This document shows positions 47,663 through 58,330 of a stretch of 64,000 bases of DNA, one piece after another. This stretch comes from Sinorhizobium sp. 8-89 (GTDB lineage: Bacteria; Pseudomonadota; Alphaproteobacteria; Rhizobiales; Rhizobiaceae). The position numbers and the translations under genes are program-made. The DNA lies in contig NZ_JASKLR010000002.1 of assembly GCF_030124325.1 (NCBI RefSeq), positions 213,422 through 277,421 of the forward strand, in the 5' to 3' direction. The first letter of the stretch is position 1; every line of letters starts with the position of its first letter. The notes under the pieces were generated by a model. It was not told the DNA's origin. It searched no databases and worked only from the letters and a program-made list of their open reading frames with translations.

Positions 47663-47728
47663 TCGCTGTAACACTTGGATTGCTGCAAGATTTATCCTTA
47701 AATCGATACCGATTTAAGGAACCATGCA
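47662..47728 (-). repeat. copy C of the four-copy intergenic repeat
   Basis: Read on the minus strand it gives TGCATGGTTCCTTAAATCGG, the matching ATCGATTTAAGGATAAA arm, and TTGCAGCAATCCAAGTGTTA, matching copy A block by block. The CTTTGCGCG tail is missing. Confidence 0.8.
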
Positions 47729-47826
47729 GTAGGTCCGGCCACCGCCGCACGCCGAGGCTTGGCGGCCGGGTGGTGGGAATGCGCCCGAACGGTGAGAGCC
47801 TGGCAATGTCGGGACGTCGTGCAACC

Positions 47827-47858
47827 AAAAGAAAAGCCCCGGATCAATGAACCGGGGC
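47827..47858 (-). terminator. rho-independent terminator after petC
   Basis: On the minus strand a 7-bp stem GCCCCGG/CCGGGGC with a 9-base loop is followed by TTTTCTTTT, 46 bases past the petC stop. Confidence 0.9.
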
Positions 47859-47904
47859 GTTCTAAGTTTCGCGGATGATCGAACCGGCGTTTGCCGGGTT
47901 CGGA

Positions 47905-48777
47905 TCAATGCTCCTTGTTTGCGTAGACCGACTTCTTCGTCAGGTAGATGAGGCCGGTGAAGATCAGCAGGAACACCATGACCATGAAGCCCGTGCGCTT
48001 GCGATCCTCGAGGTGCGGCTCGGCGGTCCACATCAGGAATGCCGAGACGTCGCGGGCGTATTGATCGACGGTCTGCGGCGCGCCGTCGTCATAGGTGACT
48101 TGGCCGTCGGAAAGCGGCTGGGCCATAGCGAGCGCTGCCGCGTTGGCGAAGTACGGATTGTAATGCGTACCTTCGGCGACCTCGACGCCTTCCGGCGGCT
48201 CTTGATAGCCGGTCAGGAGCGCGTGGATGTAGTCCGGTCCGCCTTCCTGATAGGGCCAGAACATGTCGAAGACGAACTGCGGGAAACCGCGTTCGATGCC
48301 GCGTGCCTTCGCGATCAGCGAAAAGTCCGGCGGAGCGGCCCCGTTGTTGGCGGCGGCCGCTGCTTCCTTGTTCGGGAAGGGCGCCGGGAAGTAATCCGAC
48401 GGAACGGCCTTGCGGCTGAACATCTCGCCGTCCGCGTTCGGGCCGTCCTGGACCTCGTAGTTTGCCGCAAAAGCCTTCACCTGGGCGTCGGAATAGCCCA
48501 GATCTTGCAGCGTACGGAATGCCACCAGCTCCATCGAATGGCAGGCAGAACAGACTTCGGTGTAGACCTTGAGGCCGCGTTGCAGCTGGCCCTTGTCGTA
48601 GTGGCCGAGGAGGCCGGCAAAGGTCCAGTCCTGCTGTTCCGGCTTGTGGATCGGATAGTGAGGCGTGCCGCTGGTGGCATGCTCCTCCCCGCCTGCCGGT
48701 TCCTGGGCGATGGCGCCCCCCAGGCCGAGACCGGCGACCACAGCGAGTGACAGAATGCCTGTAACAAGCTTTTTCAT
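47905..48777 (-). CDS. petC: cytochrome c1
   Basis: A 290-residue cytochrome c1 of the respiratory bc1 complex. It has a signal peptide (MKKLVTGILSLAVVAGLGLGGAIAQE), the heme-binding CxxCH in YTEVCSACHSMELVAFR and a C-terminal membrane anchor (TGFMVMVFLLIFTGLIYLTKKSVYA). The heme-ligand methionine is probably in the AAALAMAQPLSDG region. ATG 48777 with AAGGAA upstream is chosen over 48801. It is last in petA-petB-petC. Confidence 0.96.
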   Translation of the reverse strand: MKKLVTGILSLAVVAGLGLGGAIAQEPAGGEEHATSGTPHYPIHKPEQQDWTFAGLLGHYDKGQLQRGLKVYTEVCSACHSMELVAFRTLQDLGYSDAQVKAFAANYEVQDGPNADGEMFSRKAVPSDYFPAPFPNKEAAAAANNGAAPPDFSLIAKARGIERGFPQFVFDMFWPYQEGGPDYIHALLTGYQEPPEGVEVAEGTHYNPYFANAAALAMAQPLSDGQVTYDDGAPQTVDQYARDVSAFLMWTAEPHLEDRKRTGFMVMVFLLIFTGLIYLTKKSVYANKEH

Positions 48778-48809
48778 TGTTGTGGGTTCCTTATCAATCA
48801 CTGTTCTGA

Positions 48810-50090
48810 TCAGGCGCGCACGGTTGCCGGCTGCGCCTTTGCATTCTGCTTTTCCAGCACCGCTTCGGTGATGGAGTTCGGAATGCGCTTCGGCGTTTCG
48901 ATCAGGCCGAGAACCGGCATGATGACGAGGAAGAAGGCGAAGTAGTACAGCGTGCCGAGCTGCGACATCACGACGTAGAGGCCTTCTGCGGGGCGCGAGC
49001 CCAGCCAGCCGAGCATGATGGCGTTAGCGACGAAGATCCAGAAGAACAGCTTGTACCACGGACGATAGACGGCCGAACGGACCTTGGACGTGTCGAGCCA
49101 AGGCAGGAAGAACAGCACGATGATCGAGCCGAACATCACCAGGACGCCGCCGAGCTTGGAGTCGATCGGGCCGATGTTGAAGGTGATGGCGCGCAGCATC
49201 GCGTAGAACGGCAGGTAATACCATTCCGGAACGATGTGTGCCGGGGTCTTCAGGGCGTCAGCCGGGATATAGTTGTCCGGGTGGCCGAGGAAGTTCGGCA
49301 TGTAGAAGACGAACCAAGCGTAGACGATCAGGAACACCGATACGCCGAGCGCATCCTTCAGCGTCGCATAGGGCGTGAAGGCGACGGTGTCGGTCCTCGA
49401 CTTCACTTCGACGCCGGTAGGGTTGGTCTGGCCGACTACATGCAGGGCCCAGATGTGCAGGACGACGACGCCGGCGATCATGAAGGGCAGCAGGTAGTGC
49501 AGCGAGAAGAAGCGGTTCAGCGTCGGCTGGTCGACGGCGAAGCCGCCAAGCAGGAACTGCTGGATCCACTCGCCGACCAGCGGGAAGGCCGAGAAGAAGC
49601 CGGTGATAACAGTCGCGCCCCAGAACGACATCTGCCCCCAGGGCAGAACGTAGCCCATGAAGCCGGTTGCCATCATCAGGAGATAGATGACCACGCCGAG
49701 GATCCAGAGGATTTCACGGGGCGCCTTGTAGGAGCCGTAGTAGAGCCCGCGGGCAATGTGGAGGTAGACCGCGATGAAGAAGAACGACGCGCCGTTGGCG
49801 TGCAGGTAACGCAACAGCCAGCCGTGGTTGACGTCGCGCATGATCTTTTCGACCGACTCGAAGGCGACGGAGGTTTCGGCCGCGTAGTGCATGGCAAGCA
49901 CGATGCCAGTCAGGATCTGGACGATCAGCATCACCGACAGCATGGCGCCGAAGGTGTAGGCGTAGTTCAGGTTGCGCGGAACCGGATAGGAGACGAACGA
50001 GTCGTGAACGAGGCGCGGCAGCGGAAGACGGGAGTCAACCCACTTCTCGATGCCCGTCGTTGGCGTGTAGGTTGAATGATCAGCACTCAT
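48810..50090 (-). CDS. petB: cytochrome b of the bc1 complex
   Basis: A 426-residue integral membrane protein with about eight spans, the quinone-binding core of complex III. It shows the paired heme-histidine segments ([58 protein letters not shown]) and the Qo-site PEWY motif in [21 protein letters not shown] 50090 (MSADHSTY) is preferred; it lies 14 bases after the petA stop. Middle gene of the operon. Confidence 0.97.
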   Translation of the reverse strand: MSADHSTYTPTTGIEKWVDSRLPLPRLVHDSFVSYPVPRNLNYAYTFGAMLSVMLIVQILTGIVLAMHYAAETSVAFESVEKIMRDVNHGWLLRYLHANGASFFFIAVYLHIARGLYYGSYKAPREILWILGVVIYLLMMATGFMGYVLPWGQMSFWGATVITGFFSAFPLVGEWIQQFLLGGFAVDQPTLNRFFSLHYLLPFMIAGVVVLHIWALHVVGQTNPTGVEVKSRTDTVAFTPYATLKDALGVSVFLIVYAWFVFYMPNFLGHPDNYIPADALKTPAHIVPEWYYLPFYAMLRAITFNIGPIDSKLGGVLVMFGSIIVLFFLPWLDTSKVRSAVYRPWYKLFFWIFVANAIMLGWLGSRPAEGLYVVMSQLGTLYYFAFFLVIMPVLGLIETPKRIPNSITEAVLEKQNAKAQPATVRA

Positions 50091-50104
50091 TATCAGTAGT
50101 CCCC

Positions 50105-50683
50105 TCAACCGATCTTGATAACTGTGTCGGAAACGAACGAAAAGGTCGGCACGGGGAGGTTTTCCGGTGCCGGGCCTTTGCGGATGCGGCCGGCCGTATC
50201 GTAGTGCGAGCCGTGGCAGGGACAGAACCAGCCACCGAAGTCACCCGCCTGACCGAGCGGAACGCAGCCGAGATGGGTACAGGAGCCGATCATCACGATC
50301 CAGTTTTCCTTGCCCTCCCCGGCGGAGCGATCAAGATCGCTGGCCGCGGCGTCGGCAGCAAGATTGGCATTGCGCGCAACCGGATCCTTCAGCTCTTCCA
50401 GAGGAACGGCCTTGGCGTCCTCCACTTCCTTGTCCGTGCGGTTGCGGATGAAGACCGGCTTGCCGCGCCATTTCGCCGTCAGCGACATGCCGGGCTGCAG
50501 GCTTGAAACGTCGACCTCGATCGAAGCGAGCGCAAGTGTGGATGCGTCCGGACGCATCTGGTCGATAAACGGCCAGGCGGCCGCGCCGGCGCCGACGACG
50601 CCAGCCATGCCGGTGGCCAGGTAAAGGAAGTCGCGGCGAGTGGGCTCGCCCAAGGTCTCGCTTGAAGTGTCGTGTTCGCTCAC
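50105..50683 (-). CDS. petA: ubiquinol-cytochrome c reductase iron-sulfur (Rieske) subunit
   Basis: A 192-residue Rieske protein with an N-terminal twin-arginine-type region and membrane anchor ([31 protein letters not shown]). The two cluster-binding boxes are [13 protein letters not shown] and [15 protein letters not shown]. The start codon is GTG 50683. First gene of petABC. Confidence 0.96.
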   Translation of the reverse strand: MSEHDTSSETLGEPTRRDFLYLATGMAGVVGAGAAAWPFIDQMRPDASTLALASIEVDVSSLQPGMSLTAKWRGKPVFIRNRTDKEVEDAKAVPLEELKDPVARNANLAADAAASDLDRSAGEGKENWIVMIGSCTHLGCVPLGQAGDFGGWFCPCHGSHYDTAGRIRKGPAPENLPVPTFSFVSDTVIKIG

Positions 50684-51046
50684 GGCTAAACCATCCTCTC
50701 ACGCAATGTTGCGGAAACCGCATCCGCCCCGGCGAGATTCCTGTTCAGGCCTTCGCCCGAGCCGAGGAACCACGCCCTAGCAACTCGCTGGCGCCCTACC
50801 CGGCTTGCCGAGACAAGCATAGACCGAACACCAGAACCCGGAAAATTCTGCGCATGCACTGCACGCAGATTCCCCGTCAATCGGGCGCGTTCTATGCTTG
50901 ATCGCAAATTATGTCCAGCCTTGACAAGGGGATGTGGGCAGATTGTCGCGGGGAAAGGCGCGACCAATTGGCACAAGGACTTGACGGGGTCGCAGGTGGT
51001 TTCCGGCAAGGTGTCGCAGACGGCGGACGAGCGGCGTTTGGCCGCC
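50684..51046. other. intergenic region upstream of petA
   Basis: 363 bases between the pet operon start and the end of the first ABC transporter gene. It should hold the petABC promoter; I see no clear operator, repeat or gene. Confidence 0.4.
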
Positions 51047-52912
51047 CTATTCTGCCGCTTCTTCCCGCGCCAGAAAACCGCCGGACTGACGCGACCAGAG
51101 GTCCGCATAGAGCCCGCCGCGGGCGATCAGTTCCGCATGGGTGCCGTCCTCGACGATGCGTCCCCTGTCCATAACCACGAGCCGGTCGAGCGCGGCGATC
51201 GTCGACAGCCGATGGGCGATCGCGAGCACCGTCTTACCCTCCATCAGGCGCTCCAGATTCGACTGGATGGCCGCCTCCACTTCGGAGTCGAGTGCCGAGG
51301 TCGCCTCGTCGAGAACCAGAATCGGCGCATCCTTCAGCATGACGCGGGCGATCGCTATTCGCTGTCGCTGCCCGCCGGAGAGTTTCACGCCGCGCTCGCC
51401 GACATGTGCGTCGAAGGCCGTTCGGCCACGCTGGTCCTGCAGATTAACGATGAAATCGTAGGCTTCCGCCTTGCGCGCTGCTTCGATCAATTGCGCCTCG
51501 GCCGCGCCAGGCCGGCCGAAGAGAATGTTGTCGCGGATCGACCGGTGCAGAAGCGAGGTGTCCTGGCTGACCATGCCGACATGGGCACGCAACGATTCCT
51601 GACGGACCGCGGCGATGTCCTGGCCGTCGATCAGAATGCGTCCGCCCTCGAGGTCGTAGAAGCGCAGCAAGAGGTTGACGAGCGTTGACTTGCCGGCGCC
51701 CGAACGGCCGACGATGCCCACCTTCTCGCCCGGCTGAATCACCAGCGAGAAATCGTCGATGACGCCGCTGCCTTTGCCATAGTGAAACGTGACATGTTGA
51801 AAGCGGATCTCCGGCTGACTCACCATGAGCTTCGGCGCGCCCGGCCGATCGACGAGGCCGATCGGCCTCGATACGAGTTCGGCCGAATTCTGGATCGTGC
51901 CGATGTTGCGCATGATCGCATTGAACTGCGACATCATGCGGCCGAGCAGCATATTGAGGCGCAGCACCAACGCCAGCGTGAACGCAACCGCGCCGGAACT
52001 GACGGAGCCGGCGAGCCACAGATGAATCGAGTAGACGGCAATGGCCGTGATCATCAGACCGGACAGCAGTGCCAACGATGACCGCACGGCCGTCAGCAAC
52101 CGCGTGAAGGGGATCACCGCTCCCTGGAACCGATCGAAGCCTGCGCGAATGTAGCGGTCGTTCTCCTCGTCACTGCCGAAGAGCTTCAGCGTCTGGATAT
52201 TCGAATAGGCGTCGACCATGCGACCGTTGAGCATCGACGCCATCTCGGCCGTCTCGCGGGCATGCTTGCGCACCCGGGGGACGAAATAACGGGCGAGCGC
52301 AAGGAAGATCCCAACCCAGAACGCCACCATTGCCGCGAGCCGCCAGTCGAGCTGGGCGATCAGCGCCATGGTCGAGGCCGTGTAGATGACTATGAACCAG
52401 ACGACCTGCAGCAGCGAGACGATGAGGTCGCTCGTGGCTTGCGCGCCGGACCAGACCTTGGTGACGATGCGGCCGGAAAAGTCGTTCTGGAAGAAGGTCA
52501 GCGACTGGCGCGCGACATGGACGTAGGATTGCCAGCGGACAAGGTTGAGAAAACCGGTGATGATCGCCTGTTCCTCGACGAGCGCGGCGAGCGCAACCGC
52601 GAGAAAGCGGAACACCAGCACCGTCAACAGCATGAAGAGCAGTTCCGGACCGTTGGCGGAAATCAGCCCACTCCACCCGGCCTCCGGCTGAACAGTGTCG
52701 AGCACGTCGACCAGCCGGCCGACGAAATAGAAAAGCCCGGCTTCCAGCATCGCCACCAGACTCCCGAGCACCGCCATGGCGAGGAATGGTCCCTTCGCCT
52801 GGCTTGCGTAGAACCAGGCGAACCCCCACAGCGATTCTGGCGGCTGCAGGCTCTCCCGCGGCGCGAAGGGCTTGATCCAGTTCTCGAAGGTGGTGACGAT
52901 GGCCCGCAGCAT
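51047..52912 (-). CDS. ABC exporter, fused permease-ATPase (second of pair)
   Basis: A 621-residue half-transporter, with a six-TM ABC exporter membrane domain in the first 340 residues and an ATPase in the rest. The ATPase has Walker A GIVGRSGAGKSTLVNLLLRFYD, signature LSGGQRQRIAIARVMLKDAPILVLDEATSALDSE and the H-loop AIAHRLSTI. It resembles the MsbA/multidrug exporter class; the substrate is unknown. The upstream gene (53164-55017) encodes a close paralog, so a heterodimer is plausible. The 251-base gap between them carries an intergenic repeat. Confidence 0.9.
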   Translation of the reverse strand: MLRAIVTTFENWIKPFAPRESLQPPESLWGFAWFYASQAKGPFLAMAVLGSLVAMLEAGLFYFVGRLVDVLDTVQPEAGWSGLISANGPELLFMLLTVLVFRFLAVALAALVEEQAIITGFLNLVRWQSYVHVARQSLTFFQNDFSGRIVTKVWSGAQATSDLIVSLLQVVWFIVIYTASTMALIAQLDWRLAAMVAFWVGIFLALARYFVPRVRKHARETAEMASMLNGRMVDAYSNIQTLKLFGSDEENDRYIRAGFDRFQGAVIPFTRLLTAVRSSLALLSGLMITAIAVYSIHLWLAGSVSSGAVAFTLALVLRLNMLLGRMMSQFNAIMRNIGTIQNSAELVSRPIGLVDRPGAPKLMVSQPEIRFQHVTFHYGKGSGVIDDFSLVIQPGEKVGIVGRSGAGKSTLVNLLLRFYDLEGGRILIDGQDIAAVRQESLRAHVGMVSQDTSLLHRSIRDNILFGRPGAAEAQLIEAARKAEAYDFIVNLQDQRGRTAFDAHVGERGVKLSGGQRQRIAIARVMLKDAPILVLDEATSALDSEVEAAIQSNLERLMEGKTVLAIAHRLSTIAALDRLVVMDRGRIVEDGTHAELIARGGLYADLWSRQSGGFLAREEAAE

Positions 52913-53013
52913 GTTTTCCGATATAGGTGGTTGTGAAACGGCGGCAAACGATTTCCGGTGCAGGCTACATTACAAATACGTGAATTCGCACGGCTATTCG
53001 CCCGAACGGACGA

Positions 53014-53113
53014 CTGCATGTTTCCTTAAATCGTAGCGATCTAAGGATAAAAAGATGCAGCAATTCAAAGTGCTACGGCGTCCTTTGCGCGTCTGAGACG
53101 CGCGGCGCTGTCG
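53014..53113 (+). repeat. copy A of the four-copy intergenic repeat (most complete)
   Basis: The fullest copy has TGCATGTTTCCTTAAATCG, an imperfect partner arm CGATCTAAGGATAAA, then GATGCAGCAATTCAAAGTGC, and the palindromic tail CTTTGCGCGTCTGAGACG-CGCGGCGCTGTCG. It sits between the two ABC exporter genes, in the orientation opposite to them. Confidence 0.85.
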
Positions 53114-53163
53114 AGAAAACCGCTTTAACCGTTTGTTGCCAATGCGCCAATGGAAGCGGCGGA

Positions 53164-55017
<1,854 letters not shown>

Positions 55018-55486
55018 TCTCGAGCTCCTTCATAGTATTTTGAAGGAAGGCGGGTCGCCCCGCATTCTTATCTTGAAAAATCGAAACCGGAAATGGGGCC
55101 CACAGAGCGAGCTACGACCTCCGGAGAACCGGAGCGCGCGTCAATCGATCGATAGAAAGAAAGGGCGCGGAACCGGTCAGACCAGGAAGGACCCGGCCCA
55201 GAGGCGTGTCATCATCGGAATATGCATGCATGCCTCCATCGGTTCGCGTTGAAGATGAGCGAGCTGTAAACCTATTCGCGCCCCCGCGCCAGATTGTCGC
55301 GGGTATTTTCTTGCTCATTTTATGATCGCCGTATCGGCTGTTGCCGATACGGCACAGATTAGCGAGCGCAAAAGCAGCGATGCAGAATGTATCGTTCAAC
55401 CGCAAAGCCATGGGTGGATCGTGGGGCAATTCACTGTCATACAAGCCGTCGCTTTTCTGCGCCCCATCACGTTCCGGTGAAAGCCC
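55018..55486. other. divergent region before trmL with a perfect hairpin
   Basis: About 470 bases between the ABC exporter and trmL. It contains the 11-bp inverted repeat at 55328-55353 described separately. A long minus-strand frame through here has no protein-like features. Confidence 0.45.
55328..55353. promoter_or_regulatory. perfect 11-bp inverted repeat upstream of trmL
   Basis: GCCGTATCGGC (55328-55338), loop TGTT, then the exact complement GCCGATACGGC (55343-55353). There is no T run, so it is unlikely to be a simple terminator. It could be an operator or a leader hairpin. Confidence 0.4.
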
Positions 55487-55948
55487 ATGAACAATCTCCG
55501 CATCGCGCTCTACCAGCCGGATATTCCGGGAAATACCGGCACGATCCTGCGGCTTGCGGCCTGTCTCGGCCTTGCGGTCGACATCATCGAACCGGCCGGC
55601 TTCGATCTTTCGGACCGCAACCTCAAGCGCGCCGGCATGGACTATATCGCGGCCGTCACCCTCACCCGCCACGTCAACTGGGAGCGCTTCGAAGCTTGGA
55701 GGGCGACCACCGGCAGGCGCCTCGTGCTGGCTTCGACCAAGGCGGCGGAGCCTTATACGCGCTTCAGCTTCCGCCCGGACGATCTCCTGCTGTTCGGGCG
55801 CGAAAGCGCCGGCGTGCCGGATCACGTCCACGAGCGCGCCGACGGGCGGGTTGTCATCCCGATGGCGCCAGGCCAGCGTTCGCTCAATATCGCCATCTCG
55901 GCCGCCATGATCGTCGGCGAAGCCATCCGCCAAACCGAGCCAGGCTGA
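55487..55948 (+). CDS. trmL: tRNA (cytidine/uridine-34 2'-O) methyltransferase
   Basis: A 153-residue minimal SPOUT methyltransferase that methylates the wobble-base ribose of certain leucine tRNAs. It shows ALYQPDIPGNTGTILRLAACLG, the knot motif LLLFGRESAGVPDHVHE and the C-terminal IPMAPGQRSLNIAISAAMIVGEA. Length and motifs match TrmL exactly. The gene is convergent with the MFS gene that follows on the other strand. Confidence 0.93.
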   Translation: MNNLRIALYQPDIPGNTGTILRLAACLGLAVDIIEPAGFDLSDRNLKRAGMDYIAAVTLTRHVNWERFEAWRATTGRRLVLASTKAAEPYTRFSFRPDDLLLFGRESAGVPDHVHERADGRVVIPMAPGQRSLNIAISAAMIVGEAIRQTEPG

Positions 55949-55965
55949 CCGGACCGCGAAAAGCA

Positions 55966-57204
55966 TCATGCCCTATCCTCTTGTTGTCGCGGCCGGACGA
56001 CGACCAGCATCCGGCTTGCCAGGCAGACCAAGGCGAGCGCGCCGAGCAATATGCCGGCGCCCGTAAAGGCAGCCGCATAGCCCCAGCTGCGCACAAGCGG
56101 CTGGCTTGCGAGCGGCGATATGAATTGGCCGGCAAAGATGCTGGCGATCAGGGCTCCCGAAAGTCGGCCGCGCAGCGCCGGCGGCGCGATCGCCAGCAAC
56201 GAGGCTGAAAGGTTCGGCGTCATCAACCCCATGCTGATCCCGGTTATCGCCGTGGCGGCAAGAATGCCCGCATAGGACTGGGCGCTTCCCAATCCAACAT
56301 AGCCGGCGCCGAGCGCCGCGAAACCGAGGGCAAAGACGCCCATCCGGCCGATCCGGCCTCTCACCCGCGAAAAGGAAAGCGCCGCGGCGACACCGACCAC
56401 CTGCCCTGCTCCGATCGCGATGCCGGCACGACTCGGCTGGGCGATGCCAAGGCTTTTCAGATAAAAGGGCAGTTGCGTCGGCAGCATGTAGAAGATCGCA
56501 AAGTGCAGGCCCGCCGCCAGCAGCACCAGGGCAAGCGGCAATGCGAAGCCGTAACCTGGTCCCGGTTTGACGTCTGCCACGCGGGAAGCATCGGCCCTGG
56601 CCGGTTCCGGAATGAGCGACAGGACTGCCGGCAACAGCGCGAAAGCCAGGCAATAGATCGCGAAAGGTCCGCGCCAATGCAGGTCGGCGAGCAGTCCGCC
56701 TCCCGACAGGAAGAAGGCGCCGCCAATGCCGACGAAGGCGGCCTGAAATCCCATGTAACGATCACGTGCAGCGCCCTCGAAGAAATCACCGACCAGCGCA
56801 GTCGCCGTCGTCATGATGCCCGCGACGGAAATGCCGAGCACCGCACGACCGACGAGCAAGGCCGGAAGGCTGTCAAGAACGAGACCGGACGATCCGGCCA
56901 GCGCGAAGATGACGAGCGAAAGAAGCAGCAGGCGCTTCCGACCGAACCGGTCGGCAATGACGCCGGCAACGGGCGCGAGCCCGGCGATAAAGATCGCCGG
57001 GAGCGTCAGCATCAGCCGACTGAGGAGCGCAGCGCCCTCGATTTCCGCGAAGCGGGCTTCGATGCCGGGCAAGGATGCGGAGATCGTGGCGCCCGACATG
57101 ATCGTCAATGCGCTTACGCAGAGAAGCGTCAGATTGCGGGCCCTGGTTGCGGCGGAAAGCACCCCCTGCGCGGCGGGGGCTGCGTGGAAGGTTGGACCGC
57201 TCAT
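55966..57204 (-). CDS. MFS transporter downstream of an FMN reductase
   Basis: A 412-residue 12-TM major facilitator with motif-A-like GVIADRFGRKRLLLL near residue 90 and GRAVLGISVAGIMTTATALVGDFFEG. It resembles multidrug efflux pumps of the 12-TM class. Its ATG overlaps the stop of the FMN reductase gene by four bases, so the pair is translationally coupled and controlled by the SoxR promoter at 57817-57847. Export of redox-cycling compounds would fit that context; that is inference. Confidence 0.87.
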   Translation of the reverse strand: MSGPTFHAAPAAQGVLSAATRARNLTLLCVSALTIMSGATISASLPGIEARFAEIEGAALLSRLMLTLPAIFIAGLAPVAGVIADRFGRKRLLLLSLVIFALAGSSGLVLDSLPALLVGRAVLGISVAGIMTTATALVGDFFEGAARDRYMGFQAAFVGIGGAFFLSGGGLLADLHWRGPFAIYCLAFALLPAVLSLIPEPARADASRVADVKPGPGYGFALPLALVLLAAGLHFAIFYMLPTQLPFYLKSLGIAQPSRAGIAIGAGQVVGVAAALSFSRVRGRIGRMGVFALGFAALGAGYVGLGSAQSYAGILAATAITGISMGLMTPNLSASLLAIAPPALRGRLSGALIASIFAGQFISPLASQPLVRSWGYAAAFTGAGILLGALALVCLASRMLVVVRPRQQEDRA

Positions 57205-57776
57205 GCCGCGATCTCGCTGTACGGCGTCGTCTTGCGTGCGTTTTTCAGCGTGCGGGCCCACCAGGTCAGCCGGTCCATCATCAGGAAGAGCGGCGCGCGC
57301 ATTTCCTCGGGCTTATAAAGATGTCCGGCCGCATCGAATTTCGACCACGCTTTCGAAAAGCTTATGCCGTCGCGCATGGTAACCGTATGAAGTTCGCCGA
57401 AGACCTGGCGGAGCTGCTCGACGGCCCTGATGCCGCCGGATGCGCCGCCGTAGGAAACGAAGGCAACCGGCTTTGCGTGCCACGGTTCGTAGACCGAATC
57501 GATCAGTTCCTTCAGGGCGGCCGGATAGCCGTGATTGTATTCGGGCGTGACGACGATGAAGGCATCCGCCTCGGCGACCTTTCGCTCCATCCATTCGGCC
57601 GGATCGACCGCCTTTTCGGCACCGCGGGAGGTTCTCAGTCTCACTGGATCGATGATCGTCAGGCTGAAGACGCTGGATGTCGAAATTTCTCGGATGAGCC
57701 AACTGGCGACCGTATCGCAGAATCGGCCCTGCCGCGCACTGCCGTAGATCACGGCAAGGGTCATCTTCTCTGTCAT
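57201..57776 (-). CDS. NADPH-dependent FMN reductase family protein
   Basis: A 191-residue flavodoxin-like NAD(P)H:FMN/quinone reductase. The N-terminal VIYGSARQGRFCDTVASWL is the flavin-phosphate loop, and VVTPEYNHGYPAALKELIDSVYE is the second conserved box. ATG 57776 is chosen over the longer frame at 57803. It is the first gene after a SoxR-type promoter, which points to a role against redox-cycling agents. Confidence 0.88.
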   Translation of the reverse strand: MTEKMTLAVIYGSARQGRFCDTVASWLIREISTSSVFSLTIIDPVRLRTSRGAEKAVDPAEWMERKVAEADAFIVVTPEYNHGYPAALKELIDSVYEPWHAKPVAFVSYGGASGGIRAVEQLRQVFGELHTVTMRDGISFSKAWSKFDAAGHLYKPEEMRAPLFLMMDRLTWWARTLKNARKTTPYSEIAA

Positions 57777-57816
57777 GTTGGTATCAGCTCCTTGTTGTCG
57801 CAATCAGGGAGCTCAT

Positions 57817-57847
57817 GCTATAGAACCTCAACCATAGTTGAGGTCAA
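57817..57847 (-). promoter_or_regulatory. SoxR-activated promoter with SoxR box
   Basis: The palindrome CCTCAA-CCATAG-TTGAGG (57826-57843) matches the classical SoxR box arms exactly. On the minus strand it lies inside a promoter with -35 TTGACC (57842-57847), an overlong 19-bp spacer and -10 TATAGC (57817-57822), the geometry of MerR-family activators. It reads toward the FMN reductase gene. Confidence 0.85.
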
Positions 57848-57856
57848 TAGTATCCC

Positions 57857-58330
57857 ATGGAAAAAGGCAGGACCGGTGATTTCGCGCGGGAACTGACCGT
57901 CGGCGAGGTTGCCGAACGCAGCGGTCTTCCGGTGTCGACGCTCCATTTTTACGAGACCAAGGGGCTGATCAGAAGCAACCGCAGCCGCGGCAATCAGCGG
58001 CGCTATCCGCGCGCCGTGCTCAGGCGCGTGGCCGTGATCAAGGTCGCCCAGCGCACCGGCATTCCGCTGGCCGAGATCCAATCGGCGCTTTCCGTCTTGC
58101 CCCACGACCGGCCGTTGACCGTCGAGGACTGGGCGAAACTTTCGATGACCTGGCGGCATCAATTGGACGAGCGCATCGCGAAGCTGACGGCGCTTCGCGA
58201 CCATCTGACGGGATGCATCGGCTGCGGCTGCCTTTCGATGCGCGAGTGTCCCCTACGCAACCCTTACGATATGCTCGGCGGTGAAGGAGCAGGCCCGCGT
58301 CTGATCGATCCGATGGATGGAACGGATTAA
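57857..58330 (+). CDS. soxR: redox-sensitive MerR-type activator SoxR
   Basis: A 157-residue MerR-family activator with an N-terminal HTH ([31 protein letters not shown]) and the SoxR iron-sulfur signature [12 protein letters not shown] (C-x2-C-x-C-x5-C) near residue 121. Oxidation of the [2Fe-2S] cluster by redox-cycling compounds activates it. It is divergent from the FMN reductase-MFS unit, with a near-consensus SoxR box in the shared promoter. No soxS gene is seen, as is usual outside enteric bacteria. The stop overlaps the next gene by four bases, from the opposite strand. Confidence 0.95.
   Translation: MEKGRTGDFARELTVGEVAERSGLPVSTLHFYETKGLIRSNRSRGNQRRYPRAVLRRVAVIKVAQRTGIPLAEIQSALSVLPHDRPLTVEDWAKLSMTWRHQLDERIAKLTALRDHLTGCIGCGCLSMRECPLRNPYDMLGGEGAGPRLIDPMDGTD

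Larger units (their letters stand above)
47585..47904. other. intergenic region with repeats before the petC end
   Basis: Contains repeats 47597-47662 and 47662-47728, then the petC terminator at 47827-47858. No gene seen. Confidence 0.5.

Noticed and set aside
55112-55969. 285-codon minus-strand frame through the trmL region
   Set aside because: Opposite to trmL, whose SPOUT motifs are unmistakable.
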